Source: Pampus argenteus
Taxonomy: Eukaryota; Chordata; Actinopteri; Scombriformes; Stromateidae
Assembly (NCBI GenBank): GCA_036937835.1
Contig: CM072860.1
Span: 4,729,001-4,793,000, forward strand
Length of the DNA stretch: 64,000 bases
Direction of reading: 5' to 3'
This document shows, in pieces, positions 48,691-60,725 of the stretch (the first letter of the stretch is position 1; every line of letters begins with the position of its first letter). Made by a program: the position numbers and the translations under genes. The notes below the pieces were generated by a model. It worked only from the letters and a program-made list of their open reading frames with translations, did no database searches and was not told the DNA's origin.

Positions 48691-50347
48691 TGGGATGAAT
48701 ATGCATTGGCACCCAGTAATTGAAGTGCCGGCGTCAACTTGAGCCTGTGACTTGACAAATTTCACCCGAGTCGCTTTCCATCATCGCTGCCGTGCTCCCT
48801 CTCCGTGTTGTTTGTAATTTAGGCACACCTGGTCGGGAAGGTGTGCATCCAAACATGTAACAAACAAATCCCCAGATCCCACCTTTTGTTTTTTTTAACC
48901 CCCTCCCCCCCCACCAGGTGTGGATTTCTTTATTTTGTTGTTTTCACCTTGAGGTTAAAAAAAAACAAACAAAAACAAAGCAAAAAATAATTAATGTTTC
49001 TGTCCTTTGTATGCGCCAGTCACTGCGGGCAGCTGTCTTTTCAGGCCTATACAATGAGCAATCACCTCACAAAGCTCAACTATGCGCACCTCTGATGATC
49101 GGGGGGGGCCTAAACATGACTTCCTGTGAGGGATGAAAAAAAAAAAAAAAAAGCCAAAAGCGGCATTCAAACGCTTCCATTTAAACCACAATAGAAACAC
49201 ACCCCAGAGCCAAAACACATCAGTGTACACAATCAGAGTGAAGTAATGTGACACTGGAACCAAACAACGGAGGTAAATGCGGTAGGGATGTGAAGGCGGG
49301 GAAGCCAGGTGAGTGTTTTCTTTCCTCAGGGGGTTTAAAAAAAAAAAAGAGAGAGAGATTAACCCTTTGAACAAATGCAATAGGGGCACACCTGTTTCTG
49401 TGCAGCCGGGGCAGAGCGTGTGACTCTTAGTCTGTTTCCTGGCCTTTTGTTTGCAGTCCCCCGCCCGCAAACTAATGGCTACCTTGAAGGCTAAAACAAT
49501 AGCATTTATCTTGTCTGTATCTTAAACTAACCCTCAGGCAACAACTTCAACAGAATGTGTGGAACGAGTCACATAAATGCCTCCGCTGTGCACAGAGGAT
49601 CGGATTTAAGCGTTGGAAAAAAAACAACTAATGAGTCAACAGAGAGCTTCTGTTTCACCAGACAGGCAACTTTCTTTCTATTATTATTTTATTATTCTTT
49701 TTTTTTTTCAAATCACTTTTTCTCCACATTTTCTCAGTCTCAAGCAAACCGTCAACCTTTATCGAGCATGAGAAGAGAGAGAGAGAGATTAAGGAAGCAG
49801 GATGAGTTTGACATAATGACAAAAGACCCTCGCGCCCCCGCCGCCGATGGACTGACAAAACAGAGCATCTTAATCCAGATGATGTGCCTGCAAATCCACT
49901 CACAATGTCCTCAAACAGGCGCGTACACACTCATAAGTGCACACACACACACACATAAAAAAAACATATGTGCAGGACCATATTTAAGCAAAAAAAAAAA
50001 TCCCTTCTTTTTTTTTTTATCTCTTTAAGTGAATGCCTTCAAAATCAGCTTTCGGCAGCTTCTGCAAATATTGTATCGCCCCGTAACTTGCTGCGAGTGA
50101 ATGTGTTTGTGCAATTGTTGTTAGAGGCTTACCTCTGGCAAATCAAAAGTCTTTGTACTGCAGGTGTGCACGCTGCACATGGAAAACAGAAAGAGGAAGA
50201 GAGAGAGGAATGACATGGCGGGCTGTTTGCAAATTAACACCAGCTCTCTAAGAGTGGTTTTTGGTTGCACCGGGCTACTGTACTCTATTCTCTATTTTAT
50301 GTACGCGCGGCTAGAGGCTGCAGAGTAACATTGTTCAGCCTCCTTCC

Positions 50348-50367
50348 CACACACACACACACACACA
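50348..50367. repeat. (CA)10 microsatellite
   Basis: 20 bp of pure CA. Confidence 0.95.
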
Positions 50368-50519
50368 GTGAACGGCTTGTATTTGAAAATCCTCTGGAAG
50401 TGACAGATTGGGTTCACACACTGCGCACGGAAACAAGTTGCAGTCATTATCCAGTTAGGATGAACTCATTCTCAAACTAGTCTTTGCGTAGTCGTCTCAT
50501 GTCAGATGTCAGGACTGCC

Positions 50520-50542
50520 CACACACACACACACACACACAC
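50520..50542. repeat. (CA)n microsatellite
   Basis: 23 bp of pure CA. Confidence 0.95.
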
Positions 50543-50748
50543 TCTGGCCTTAAACATGCATGATATTTGTCTTTAACCAATTGAGGCACCAATAAGTCAT
50601 TTTAGGTCGTGCTGAGTGTTGTGAAATCCTATATCTCAACACACATGCAAAACACACTCACCCGGAGAGAGAAACTACATACCAGGCATGGAAATAATTT
50701 AAGTAAGAATAGAAAGTCTCACAGTGTTAAGCAATATCGAGTCTACAG

Positions 50749-50753
<5 letters not shown>

Positions 50754-50779
<26 letters not shown>
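50754..50779. repeat. (GA)n microsatellite
   Basis: 26 bp of pure GA. Confidence 0.95.
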
Positions 50780-51329
50780 TAGCCAGAGATGAATGATGGT
50801 TCCATCACCCCACACGTTGTGAATCTGAAGTCATGCCAGGGCAGCATAAATCATCCTAATCCTTGAGTGATTGCAGACTGAGGAACGACACACACACACA
50901 CACACAAATCTATGCATATATACACATATAAACACACCTCACTTTGTTCCACAACTCTCCAAATCAGGATTTTTATTTCTAATAATATTTTTTATATTGC
51001 GCCGCTTTAAAAGCTCACGGGGCTCGAGCGAGGTTTAATCTTAATCAAAAGCAACCGCAGATTACCAGCAGCGAGAACAGACGCTTTTCTGAGTGAAAAT
51101 TGCATTTTTGCAGACATTTCTTGATTGTTTGTGCTTTTTCTCCCTCCCTCCTCGGTGTTATCGTTATTATTATTAATGCTCCTGCTTTTGGTGATTTCAT
51201 TTTGTTCTTATGGGGCATTATCTCAGCTTAGACTTTGCTGACCAATTTGCCAACCCAAAAAAAATGCTCCAGTCAGGACCTTTCATTAGCATCAAAGTCT
51301 TAATCCACCTCAATACATACATGCAGTAA

Positions 51330-51346
51330 CCCCCCCCCCCCCCCCC
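51330..51346. repeat. Poly-C (17)
   Basis: Homopolymer of C; G-quadruplex-prone on the minus strand. Similar but shorter C runs are at 3863-3877 and 37289-37302. Confidence 0.95.
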
Positions 51347-51730
51347 TTCTCCTCTTGAAAAGACCATAGCTGTCAACACTCATGTTCTTTGGACGAACTC
51401 TGCACGAGGACAAAGCAATTTGCTTCTAAAGCGTTAGAAGAAGAAGAAGAATGGGCGGGGCGCCTGTAAGAGCCGGCTGCAGAGGGGTGAGAGTGTATAC
51501 AGTGTATAAACTGATTTTTGAGAGACTGCAAGAATACACAGAGTGAGCTCCTTTTTTTTGTGGTTTCAGGCTTTGATAGAAAGCCTGCAAGCCAAGGAGT
51601 TTATCCTCTGGCAGAGGTGACGATGGGAGACAGAAAGGAGCGAGAGACAGAGAAAACAAACGTAGACGCAAACGCATTGTGTTCAAGGTGTTATGCAACC
51701 TGAGCAGACTCTCCTTTTCTTGTGATTAAC

Positions 51731-51764
<34 letters not shown>

Positions 51765-51768
51765 TGTG
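51731..51768. repeat. (TG)n microsatellite
   Basis: TG array with one TA interruption. Confidence 0.95.
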
Positions 51769-52283
51769 AGCATGCTTGCACTCAGGCAGGAGATTGTGTT
51801 AGTTTAATCTGAAGTGCTGATGATGTGGGTTAAAAAAAATAATAATGAGAAACAAAAGGATGCACAGTTAAGATCCAGAGAGCACTTGCCCTAATGAAAT
51901 GTCTGACATGTGACATTCACAGGAACGCACACACACACACGCGCACGCATATTGTATGTTTGTGAAACTAATTCAGAGAGCACGACATAAGTTGGACCAA
52001 CTATATGTGCTATTGGTTCAAAACAGGAAGTTCATTTTGGTATGCCGAGTGCTGAAATAGGCCAATAAATACAAAGTTCCCCCACTATTTCTCGCATGAA
52101 ATCACTTGTTTATGTTGTAGTGAAAATGAGGCCACAGACTAATGTGTTTCCCAGAAAATAAATAAATAAAAAATAGGCGGAAGGAATGCAAGAATAATCT
52201 ACAATGAGCTGCTTCAAATCAGGCAAAAGGCAAATGTTCATAATCCACTCAGTGACACCAGGGTTTTGATTTTGGAGCGTGAT

Positions 52284-52329
52284 GTATGTGCGTGCGTGCA
52301 TGCATGTGTGTGTGTGTGTGTGTGTGTGT
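52284..52329. repeat. (TG)n microsatellite, imperfect 5' end
   Basis: TGTATGTGCGTGCGTGCATG, then a pure TG array from 52305. Confidence 0.9.
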
Positions 52330-52500
52330 TTATGGGTGTGCAGACTGTAAAGGTCCGCTGGACAGAGCTCTCTTTACTCACCCTGACAAGCAGAGAGCTG
52401 TAAAAAATTGCACCATATTTCCTCTCAAGTCTCTTCTGATACCGAGAAGCAACGTTTTCACAGCTGCTTCGCTTTCTCTTTTTAACATGTTTCCCACGAT

Positions 52501-52525
52501 ATGTGTGTGTGTGTGTGTGTATGTA

Positions 52526-52576
<51 letters not shown>
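52501..52576. repeat. Compound (TG)n-(TA)n-(GTAT)n microsatellite
   Basis: A TG array runs into ATGTATATATG, a long AT array and GTATGTATG, over about 76 bp. Confidence 0.95.
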
Positions 52577-52578
<2 letters not shown>

Positions 52579-52986
52579 GCATACTTTTTCTCTTTTTTCA
52601 CAATATGAGCAGTAATAAAAGACAAAAAGTATCTGCCAACTCTCTGAGTCCCGGAGAGACAGAGAAGAGAAGGTCGTTCTTTGTTCCACAAACTTATCTC
52701 CCCCTTGTTGACTCGTCTCTGTCCACCATCCTCCCCCTCATCCCCCTCATCCCTCATCCCTCCTCCTCCTCTGGCGTCTCATTGTAATCATCCGTTAATG
52801 CACAGACCTCATAGTAATCAGCCTTCCACCTCCCTAAGAAACGTTACTTCTGCCATCTTTGGGGGGGCTTATTTAATTGAGAATTTGATTCCAACCAGTC
52901 AATGGCCGTTCACAGCGTGTGAAACAAGGATGCTGCCTCCTCTGTATCCAATTAGAAGCCAGTCATCTATGATGACAGCGCCGCGT

Positions 52987-53026
52987 GAGGGAGGAAGGGA
53001 GGAAGGGAGGGAGGGAGGAAGGGAGG
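52987..53026. repeat. (GGGA/GGAA)n microsatellite
   Basis: AGGGAGGAAGGGAGG-type units over 40 bp. Confidence 0.9.
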
Positions 53027-54218
53027 CAGCCACCACAACAGCTAATAATAGAGTAATAACTATGACGATGTGTGTGAGCAGCGTTATGTTGCCATGAGAT
53101 GTTCAACAACGTAGGAATAGTTTTTTGGGAGAATGCTTGGTTGAGATTTCAATGTGTGTGTGTGTGCATGTATAAAGCAGCCATGATTATTTAGGTGATG
53201 TAGTGATATGTAGTCACAGGGATGTAAAAGCACGCTAAATTATTTACACCAGCGTATGAAAATAAGTAATTTAACCAATAACACAATTGCATCTGTCCTG
53301 GTTTAGTCCCTCTGCCTTAATCGCTAATTAAAGCGCCAAGGCTCATTATTATTCAGTTTATCAAGCTCTTAGTGGTGATGAAATCCTACTCATCATCGCA
53401 TTGCTTTGGAAAATTATTCAAATAGAAAAACAAGCTGTACATACTTTTATTAGATCTTTTTTATTCTTTACTCGCATCCAGAATGGAAAAATTCACACAT
53501 TGTGAATAAACCCCATGGCCTCCTCCATCCTTGACTATCCTGCTCTTCTGCTTCTTTCCCTTTTTTGAAAAAAACATCGGTAGAATGCAGAGGAGGGTTG
53601 CTCAGCAGCCGTTGCACCCCGCGTCCCAGCAGCTGGTACTTGGAGAAATATCGATCTTGACTTTGCAGATAACCTTGGCTGTCGGAGGGCAGATATTTCA
53701 GGTTATACGTCGCCTGATCTTGAAGTTGTCTCCGTCCGGCTGATTAGACAAACTGCTACAGACGACTACTTTTTTTTTCTTTCCTGCCGAAGCAAACGGA
53801 CGGACTTGTTCTCATCTCAATGTTTGCGGGCGACTTGATTGTGTTTCAAAAATCGGAAATATTTTATCGATTGACGAGGGGAAAATAGTTATCATGTTAT
53901 AGTTATAAACACACTCTTTATCTCATTTCTATCTGTCACATCTAAACCCTCCCCTCACACACACACACACAGAGTACATCACATTAGCTCAACTGTCACC
54001 CATATACCATGACAAGAGCAGCAGGACACCAACTGACTGCTGTGAGTCCAAAGTCTTCGGCACCTCGGTGTGTAAATGTCACATTTTCTTAAATAAGTCT
54101 CCCTGACCTCAGCTGCCAAACGGTGCCCTTCTTCACCTCAGAGAAAGCCAAAGGATTAACTCTGAACTGTCCAAATCCTTGAACACAACCACCCTATCAT
54201 AATGGTTGGGAGCCTATA

Positions 54219-54238
54219 TATATAAGAGTATATAAGAG
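54219..54238 (+). repeat. 10-bp tandem duplication (TATATAAGAG twice)
   Basis: TATATAAGAG is repeated head to tail. It resembles a TATA element, but no transcript start is evident. Confidence 0.6.
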
Positions 54239-54529
54239 AGGTTTGTAATTACATGATGATTAGAAGCTAAAGATTGCACGTAATATCGTTGCTGATATCT
54301 TTACTGAAGCTGCAGTGGTTTCATGGAGGCTAGCAGTGTGTGCATTGATGACAGGAAGATGATATACCAGCTGTAGTAAGTGCTGTCTGACAGTAAATGT
54401 CTCACCCCTCCCCTCCCCTCCTCTCCCCCCCTCCACCATGTTTACAGTCTTAAATGGATTATGGTGCATGGGGCAGCTCCGCGTTAACCTGCACACACAC
54501 ACACGTCTCCTCCCGGGTTCACATGTGCC

Positions 54530-54800
54530 GCCGTGATGGGAAAGAGAACCTTTAACTATAGCACCTTTCGCGAGCGCCAGCGTAGCCTCTGGTTAAACAC
54601 TAGTGTGTCGCTAATCACGTTAGCACCGATCACGTGACCGCCCCGGCTTCGACCTCGCTGCATTGCATTACTCCGAACTTAGATGGAGGTATACGCTGTA
54701 GCGTTGGCCCCGGCCGCCACCTCTTACCGAGCAGTTAAAAGGCGCGAGGCTAACAGTGTCAGTGCATTAAGGACGCGTGAAGAAGCTATCACTCAGCAGA
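54530..54800. promoter_or_regulatory. CpG-dense patch with E-box (TCACGTGAC)
   Basis: CpG-rich relative to its neighbours (CGCGAGCGCCAGCG near 54569, then CCGCCCCGGCTTCGACC, GGCCCCGGCCGCC and GGACGCGTG). CACGTG is at 54631-54636 within TCACGTGAC, a bHLH-Zip/TFE-type site, with a related AATCACGTTA just upstream. A 155-codon open frame starts at 54683 without any recognised domain. An alternative promoter is possible but unproven. Confidence 0.4.
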
Positions 54801-55682
54801 CTGTTCGAGCCGTTTTGACTGAAGTTGTCACTGGAGGGGTTGCGAGAGCTTACATGTTTTATCCCATGTGTCAGCGTGTGAGCTGTGCTGCAGCGGATAC
54901 CCCTCCTTGTAATACGCTAATATGCATTAGAATTAAGCTCATGTCTCCAAAAATGAAAACAGCAGAATTAGCCGTCAAAATGAGAGCTATGAAGAAGAGA
55001 GCTGGGAAAAACTGGGTGGGGGTGATGATGGGTGGGGGTAATATGATGAATGTAATGTTTCTTTTCATAAAGTCGAGGATGAGGTCGCCACAAATGATTC
55101 CCCTCAACGTAAGTCCGGGAAATGAGGTTTGCTCTTTTCAACGGGGATAATTAGCTGCGCTGACAGTCGATCCCCATTTGTGACACCCCCTCCACCCTCA
55201 CCCATCCTCACCCCCTCCAGTTTGGGACTGTAATCCCTCCTTTGAGGATGTGTAAGTGACACAAGTATTTTTTATTTTTTTTGTCCTTCTAGAATATTCC
55301 AGCAATTAGAGAGGGGTACAATAATACCCATCAACTCCTTGTAATTAGCGAGCATTTGAGATGACGCAAGAGAAACTGAAACCGAGACCCCGTTTGACCT
55401 CGACAGGGGCCGAGCGGCGATACGCCTTGTGTCTCGCTGCGTATTTGTGTGTCTCTGGGTCTCAGTATACACGAGGGAGTCAAGTTAGGATGAGTAAGCA
55501 ATGTGCCTCCGCTACAGCACAAAGTGTACCTTTCCCCCTCCCCCCTCCTTCCCCCCGCCCCTTCATTCGAATCGCCGATTCAGCATAAATGCACGTGCAT
55601 TCAAAGAGCGTCGGTCCTGTGAGGTTGTAGCTAAAACTCCGAAGCCTGCGTGTGCCTTTGAAAAGTTCTCTTCTGTTGCTGC

Positions 55683-55705
55683 TGTTGTTGTTGTTGTTGT
55701 TGTTT
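55683..55705. repeat. (GTT)n trinucleotide microsatellite
   Basis: Seven GTT units after two GCT. Confidence 0.9.
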
Positions 55706-55882
55706 TCAGCTGCCAACTTGTTGTTGACTGTCTGTGTCCAGTGATGGTTATCTCAGCTGATGATGCCCTTCTCTGTCAGGCGGTGACCCCTTACTCTCGC
55801 TGAATTATCATCTGTCACAGACAGCGAGAGAGAGAGAGGAAGAGGGAGGAAAGGTACAGAGAAACAGGGGACAGAGGGAAGA

Positions 55883-55967
55883 TTTGGCTGAGTGCCTCCG
55901 AGGTGTTTAATTGTCTTCATTGATGACCGCCCCACCTGCTCACTTGACACACATTTCCCAGCCAAGA
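55883..55967 (-). repeat. Copy B of an inverted dispersed element pair
   Basis: The reverse-strand partner of 45361-45461, 10.4 kb away and in the opposite orientation. Its core, TTTGGCTGAGTGCCTC then GAGGTGTTTAATTGTC and TTCATTGA, differs from copy A at three positions over 51. Flanking sequence outside the aligned part is unrelated except for generic pyrimidine or purine richness on one side. Confidence 0.8.
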
Positions 55968-57961
55968 GATGTCAGGCGTAAACAAATAACTCATGCACCA
56001 ACTACACAGGTGGGTTTTATAGGGACCAGAGAAAGACTCGCTCGCTGAAAACGCAGCGGAAAGTTCGGGATGAAAAGTTATGACGAAGTAACCTCTGACC
56101 TCTTATCCACATGAGGAACAACTATTTTGACACCACTTGGTTTCGCACAAATGAGCACTGACGGACAGCTGCAGCCGCATGCAGATGAATAACATCCAGC
56201 AACGGTATAAGCTTTCTCTTCCACCGTCATCTTTAGACCCTTCTTTTCTTCCTCTTCTTTTCATCATCCCTTCCCTCTTCCTGCTCCATTATCTCAGTCA
56301 AATTACACACGCCTTGAAATGAATGTAACACGAGGAGAAATTTGACATCTTAGGCCTTTCGACCTTAGCCCTCTAAAAAAAAAGATAAAGTCACTTCAAT
56401 TTAATTGTGTAGTAGTGGAGGGAAAAAACAAAACAAAACATGAGCTCTAAATTACACCCTCTCTACCTCTCCCACACTCGCAGCAAACTAGATTTGAACA
56501 TAAACGCATTGAAAAATGCAAGATGTGTGGCCGGGGCCTTGATGAAAGAGTTGAAAAGTTTCAGTTAGAAGGAACTTGAGCCATGCCAGCTTTGTGCTCT
56601 GTCTCTTTCCCACTCTCCCTCTCTTCGTTGCAGACAGTCGTTTTTAAATGTCAGTGCTGTCTGTTGGCTTTATTTGAGGGTGTCAGAAAACCCATTTAAG
56701 ACTGACTTTAACTTCAAATATGCTGACCAAGACAGCGCTGATCTGCTTCAGCCCAGGGTAGCGTGCTGTGATTTCCCTCTCTCTCTCTCTCTCTACATCA
56801 GTCTCCGTCCCTCCTTCGTTGATTTAGATTAGCTTTCTGAGAACGCTGAAAGCCATTTTAAAAGCTTAAACAGGGTAAATACTGTGTACACAATTCAAAT
56901 AGGTCTTTAGTTATATTAGGGGTATGGTTTGGGGCATTATATACCCTGCAAGGTCAACTTGCTTGCTGATTATCCAAGGATCAGGATTCTCTACTTGAAT
57001 CTTAAGTGAGCGTTTGGGTATTTTGCAGAACAATGATTCATTTAGATTTTGTGAACTTTTGAGTGTGTAATTTAAAAAAAAAAATCTTTATTTGCTCCAT
57101 TTTTTATTCCGTTCTGCCAAAACGCAATTACAGTTGTATTTATATAAAAGAGATTGTACGGCGGTGGAAAGTTCACCTCCCCCATGTTTTAGCCTCATTG
57201 CCAGGTATGACGCTAATCGTTTGAGACCAGCACGCAGGCACCAAGGGATGAAAAAGAGACACGAGGGGAGGGGTCGGGGTGGGGGGGGGGGTGTAATGGA
57301 AGGAGAAGAGTCAAAGAGTAAGAGTCGTAAACTGGCCGGAGGGGATGCTGTTGGCCAAAGTGGGCCATTTGTGTGTGTCTGTGTGTGTTTGCGTGGCAAA
57401 CGGTAAATAGATGTCATGCACTATCATCCTTGCCAGCTTAACGAGCCATGGCACTCTCACTAGGTGAGGCGAGGGGGGGGCACACAGGTTAGTAGTTGCT
57501 ACAGAGACACACAAACACACACACACAGTACAACCTTTCCCGCTAACACATCTACACAAATACACACACACACACACACAAGGACTTTGCTCCCATGCAG
57601 ACATGCTTTTAAAATCACGGAAAAATAAATTCATTTTGCTTTCTGCTTTAGAACATTAACTTTCCTGATGGAGCATAGATGCGAAATTATTTTAAATGGC
57701 CTCTCAAAAAAAACCCAAAAAACCCAAAAAACATTGACTTACTTTTTGCTATTTATATTTTTAAAGTCAACAGAATACACAGACATGCAGAGGGAATGTG
57801 AAAGTCCACACATTCGTTAGTGTGTTTGGCTCATAACCTCAGGCCTGCCAGGTGTGATTTAGGCGGAAGTAGGAACATGTCCGGTTAGATCCCGCAAAGA
57901 GGCCTTAAAAGACAAATAAGCGCTTTAAATGCCGCTTGTGCACACGCAATATGAGTGCATA

Positions 57962-57983
57962 TGTGTGTGTGTGTGTGTGTGTT
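57962..57983. repeat. (TG)n microsatellite
   Basis: 22 bp of TG. Confidence 0.9.
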
Positions 57984-58178
57984 TGCATTGGAGGACACTG
58001 AAAATGTCCTGCCCCACTTTGCTCTCCTCATTTCTTGGTGAGAGTAGAGAGGGAGACTCTGCTGTCCGTCCCTTTCTTTAAATAGCCGTTCCCTTGGGAA
58101 ACTACTGGACACATGCAAAGTCAACCCTGCTAACCCGCCCCCACATTCTCCAGCACATTTACCCTTCACAACATACGG

Positions 58179-58201
58179 CACACACACACACACACACACA
58201 C
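58179..58201. repeat. (CA)n microsatellite
   Basis: 23 bp of pure CA. Confidence 0.95.
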
Positions 58202-59852
58202 TTTTTTTTAAAGTATTAGCGCTTGTTCAACATTCAGAGTTAGATGCCTCAGATTGGTCAAATCAATACTAAATCAATACCCGCTCTCCGTTTCAACGAG
58301 CCATCTTTTTTTTTTTCTCTCCTCTTCACGTATCCTTTCTCACTTGTCTCCTAACCCTGCTACTTGTCCATCAAATTCTTCTTCCGCCACTCACTCACTC
58401 ACTCACCCCCTCCCCGACCACCGTTGTTACTCCCCCCCCCCACCTCTCACTCGACTCTCTCAACAGAGCACATCCAATTTCCACAGAGTGACTTACAGAC
58501 AGATGATATGAATCTTATCTCGCCGCTGCTTTAATTATTCCATCTTCAAGGTACGTTCCCTTTTGAGGGGGCCGGGGTTATTAAATAGTGTCCATTTTAA
58601 TCAAGACATGCTATAGCCACAAATTGGGCGAGTAATTAAAGTTGGAATAATGAAAGTGAATTTGAGAGTCTACGACTTTTTCTTTTTTTTTTTCTCTCTC
58701 TAAACTGGGTTTGGTTTATTTTGCCGGTCGCCAATTGGTCCTCACAGAAGTCCCATGAGACTGAACTGGATTAGTTTCTGAGGGGTTTCTTTCTCATACA
58801 TCGAGAGTATTTTGAGACAAATGGGCCAGTAATGATACCCCTTCATTGCCTACTTTCCTCCTGGTCTGTTCTCTTCAGTGTCCTCAGTCTTTCCTGTACT
58901 TTGTAATGAAGCCTTACTGCCTCAGTCTCCCAGTCAGACAGTGATAATTACCAGCAAAGTGAAACAGACCGCAGTGCAGCAGCTTCATATACCACAAAGA
59001 CACTTTCTATGGGATTAGAGTGTCCCTTTTATTGTGTAAGCTGTCATGTGGAACAGGCGTGCGCTTGTGCGTATGCGTTTCCCTAGCAACATGACAAATT
59101 GCACTGTCCGACAGAGTTTTGTTGTTTGTCAATCAGTGTTCCCGCTCGTTGTGCGTTACTCCGAGCACAAAACGAAAGCTTTTAAGCGGAGCCTGTTGGT
59201 CGATGCTCGCCGGTCATGTATTAATATGTATGTTGCGAGTCATTATTTGTTTCCTGGCAGGGAAAATAAATAAATAATTAATGTCACCACATGACACGCA
59301 CGACCTTGACCTCTGACAACTTCGACGTCCTTCTTCTACTCTAAATGTATGCGCATGCTGGAGCATCTTCACCTTCTTCCCCTCTTTTTCTTCTCCTCAC
59401 ATGCCTCTTCCACTCTCCCTCAGTCTCCCTTATTTGTGCCCCAAGGTACCCGTGTGCCTTATCAACTGCACTCCAAACAAACAGCCGCTGGATCAGTCAG
59501 ACTCCTTGGGATATGCCTCGGGGAGGAGAGAAGAAAAGAGGATGAGGAAAGAAGGAGGAGAAGTGAGAACGTACAAGGAGGAATTGCAAAAAAAAAAAAT
59601 GACGAAAGGAGTGTTGGAGGAGAGGAAGCGGCGGAGGGAGGGAGGGAAGGAGGGAGGCAGGGCTCTTGCATGTGAGCTTGTATGCACATATGTGTGCGTG
59701 AATGTATTTGTGTGTGATATGCTTGAGGGATACGGGCTGCAGAGTGAGAGAGTGAGCTCATTAGTCCTTAGTGTACTGTATATTCCATCTATCTTCCAGG
59801 TAAATACCCTCAACACTAGGATACCTCACACCTTGGAGTGATGACTAATATT

Positions 59853-59878
59853 TGTGTGTGTGTGTGTGTGTGTGTGCA
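59853..59878. repeat. (TG)n microsatellite
   Basis: About 25 bp of TG. Confidence 0.95.
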
Positions 59879-60499
59879 CATACAAGGCTGCGCGTGTTGT
59901 TTTTATAAAAAACCTATTTTTCAGTATTTGCATATTCAGATTCATAGCTGCATGCATATGAAGTTGGCAGCGTTGTTTGTGTGTGTATTTGTCTGTTTTT
60001 TGTTGTTGTTTTTTTTTGGTAAGACATTCTTCACAAGCCCAAAAAAAACATGGATGACTCTCACTCTATCACTCTATCACGCTCACTCTCTTGCACTCTA
60101 TTTATGTTATGGTGTCTTTGGCAGGCCTAATGCAGAGTCTCTGTAAGACGGTAATTAATGGGAGTGAACACTGCAGCTATGGATGGAGAGCAGGGGAAGG
60201 AGGGGCGCGTTTGGAGGAAAAAAGCTGAAAAAAAAGGGGAGATTTTCACTCCGTTGCGAGGAAAACAACGCCGATCTTAACTCGATGTTGTGGATGTGAA
60301 ATCAAAATGGCTGCCACGGGAAAAAAAGGGCTTTTTATCCCCAGTGAAAGCGCCGTTTGCTGAGTCACAGCTTAGCTCTTTAGCAATGCTTTATTACTCA
60401 TTTCACACATTTGAGTGTTCTCATCTGTCAAAGGCAAAGAAGAAAAGAATCAGGATTTAGGGTGGAGGGAGGGGGGATGACACTGATTGACGTTCAGCA

Positions 60500-60725
60500 G
60501 TGACGAGCAGTCCTCTTCGTGTTAATGCGCGCGGTTGCACAATTCGACCCGGAGCACAAACAGAGCGGCGAGGCCAGCGCGCGCCGCCGCCGCCGAAAGG
60601 ACAAGTCATTTAAACTTAATGATGCGACCGCATGCGCGACCTGCATCGAGTCCAACTTGGAAAACCCGGGGCTCGCTTCTGTCCACGCGTTTGGCATCAT
60701 TAGCCGCCTTGTGTCCACTTCCTGA
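60500..60725. promoter_or_regulatory. CpG-dense patch, possible small CpG island
   Basis: I count about 24 CpG dinucleotides over roughly 190 bp from 60528. This includes GCGCGCGG at 60528, a CGCGCGCCGCCGCCGCCG run near 60579-60596, and GCATGCGCGAC near 60630. The surrounding intron is CpG-poor. Open frames in two overlapping phases (60519-60725 and 60535-60765) are Arg/Ala-rich and show no domain. It could be an unmethylated regulatory element or an alternative first exon; there is no direct evidence of transcription. Confidence 0.5.

Larger units (their letters stand above)
45001..53000 (+). other. Presumed intron, block 7: no gene seen
   Basis: Noncoding. It holds copy A of an inverted element pair (45361-45461), a C-rich tract at 45465-45580, a homeodomain-site-like palindrome at 46800-46819, the longest (TA)n in the window at 48409-48450 and a compound TG-TA array at 52501-52576. 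The segments 46620-46960 and 48700-48900 have complex sequence without a nameable feature. Confidence 0.75.
53001..60000 (+). other. Presumed intron, block 8: no gene seen
   Basis: Noncoding. It holds a CpG-dense patch with an E-box at 54530-54800, copy B of the inverted pair at 55883-55967, (GTT)n at 55683-55705, several (CA)n arrays and a purine tract at 59515-59660. The segments 53030-53950, 55980-56750, 56820-57090 and 58500-59340 are complex sequence in which I see no gene. Confidence 0.75.

Noticed and set aside
54219..54240. TATATAAGAG as a TATA box
   Set aside because: A tandem duplicate in AT-rich DNA, 290 bp from the nearest CpG patch, with no evidence of a transcript start.
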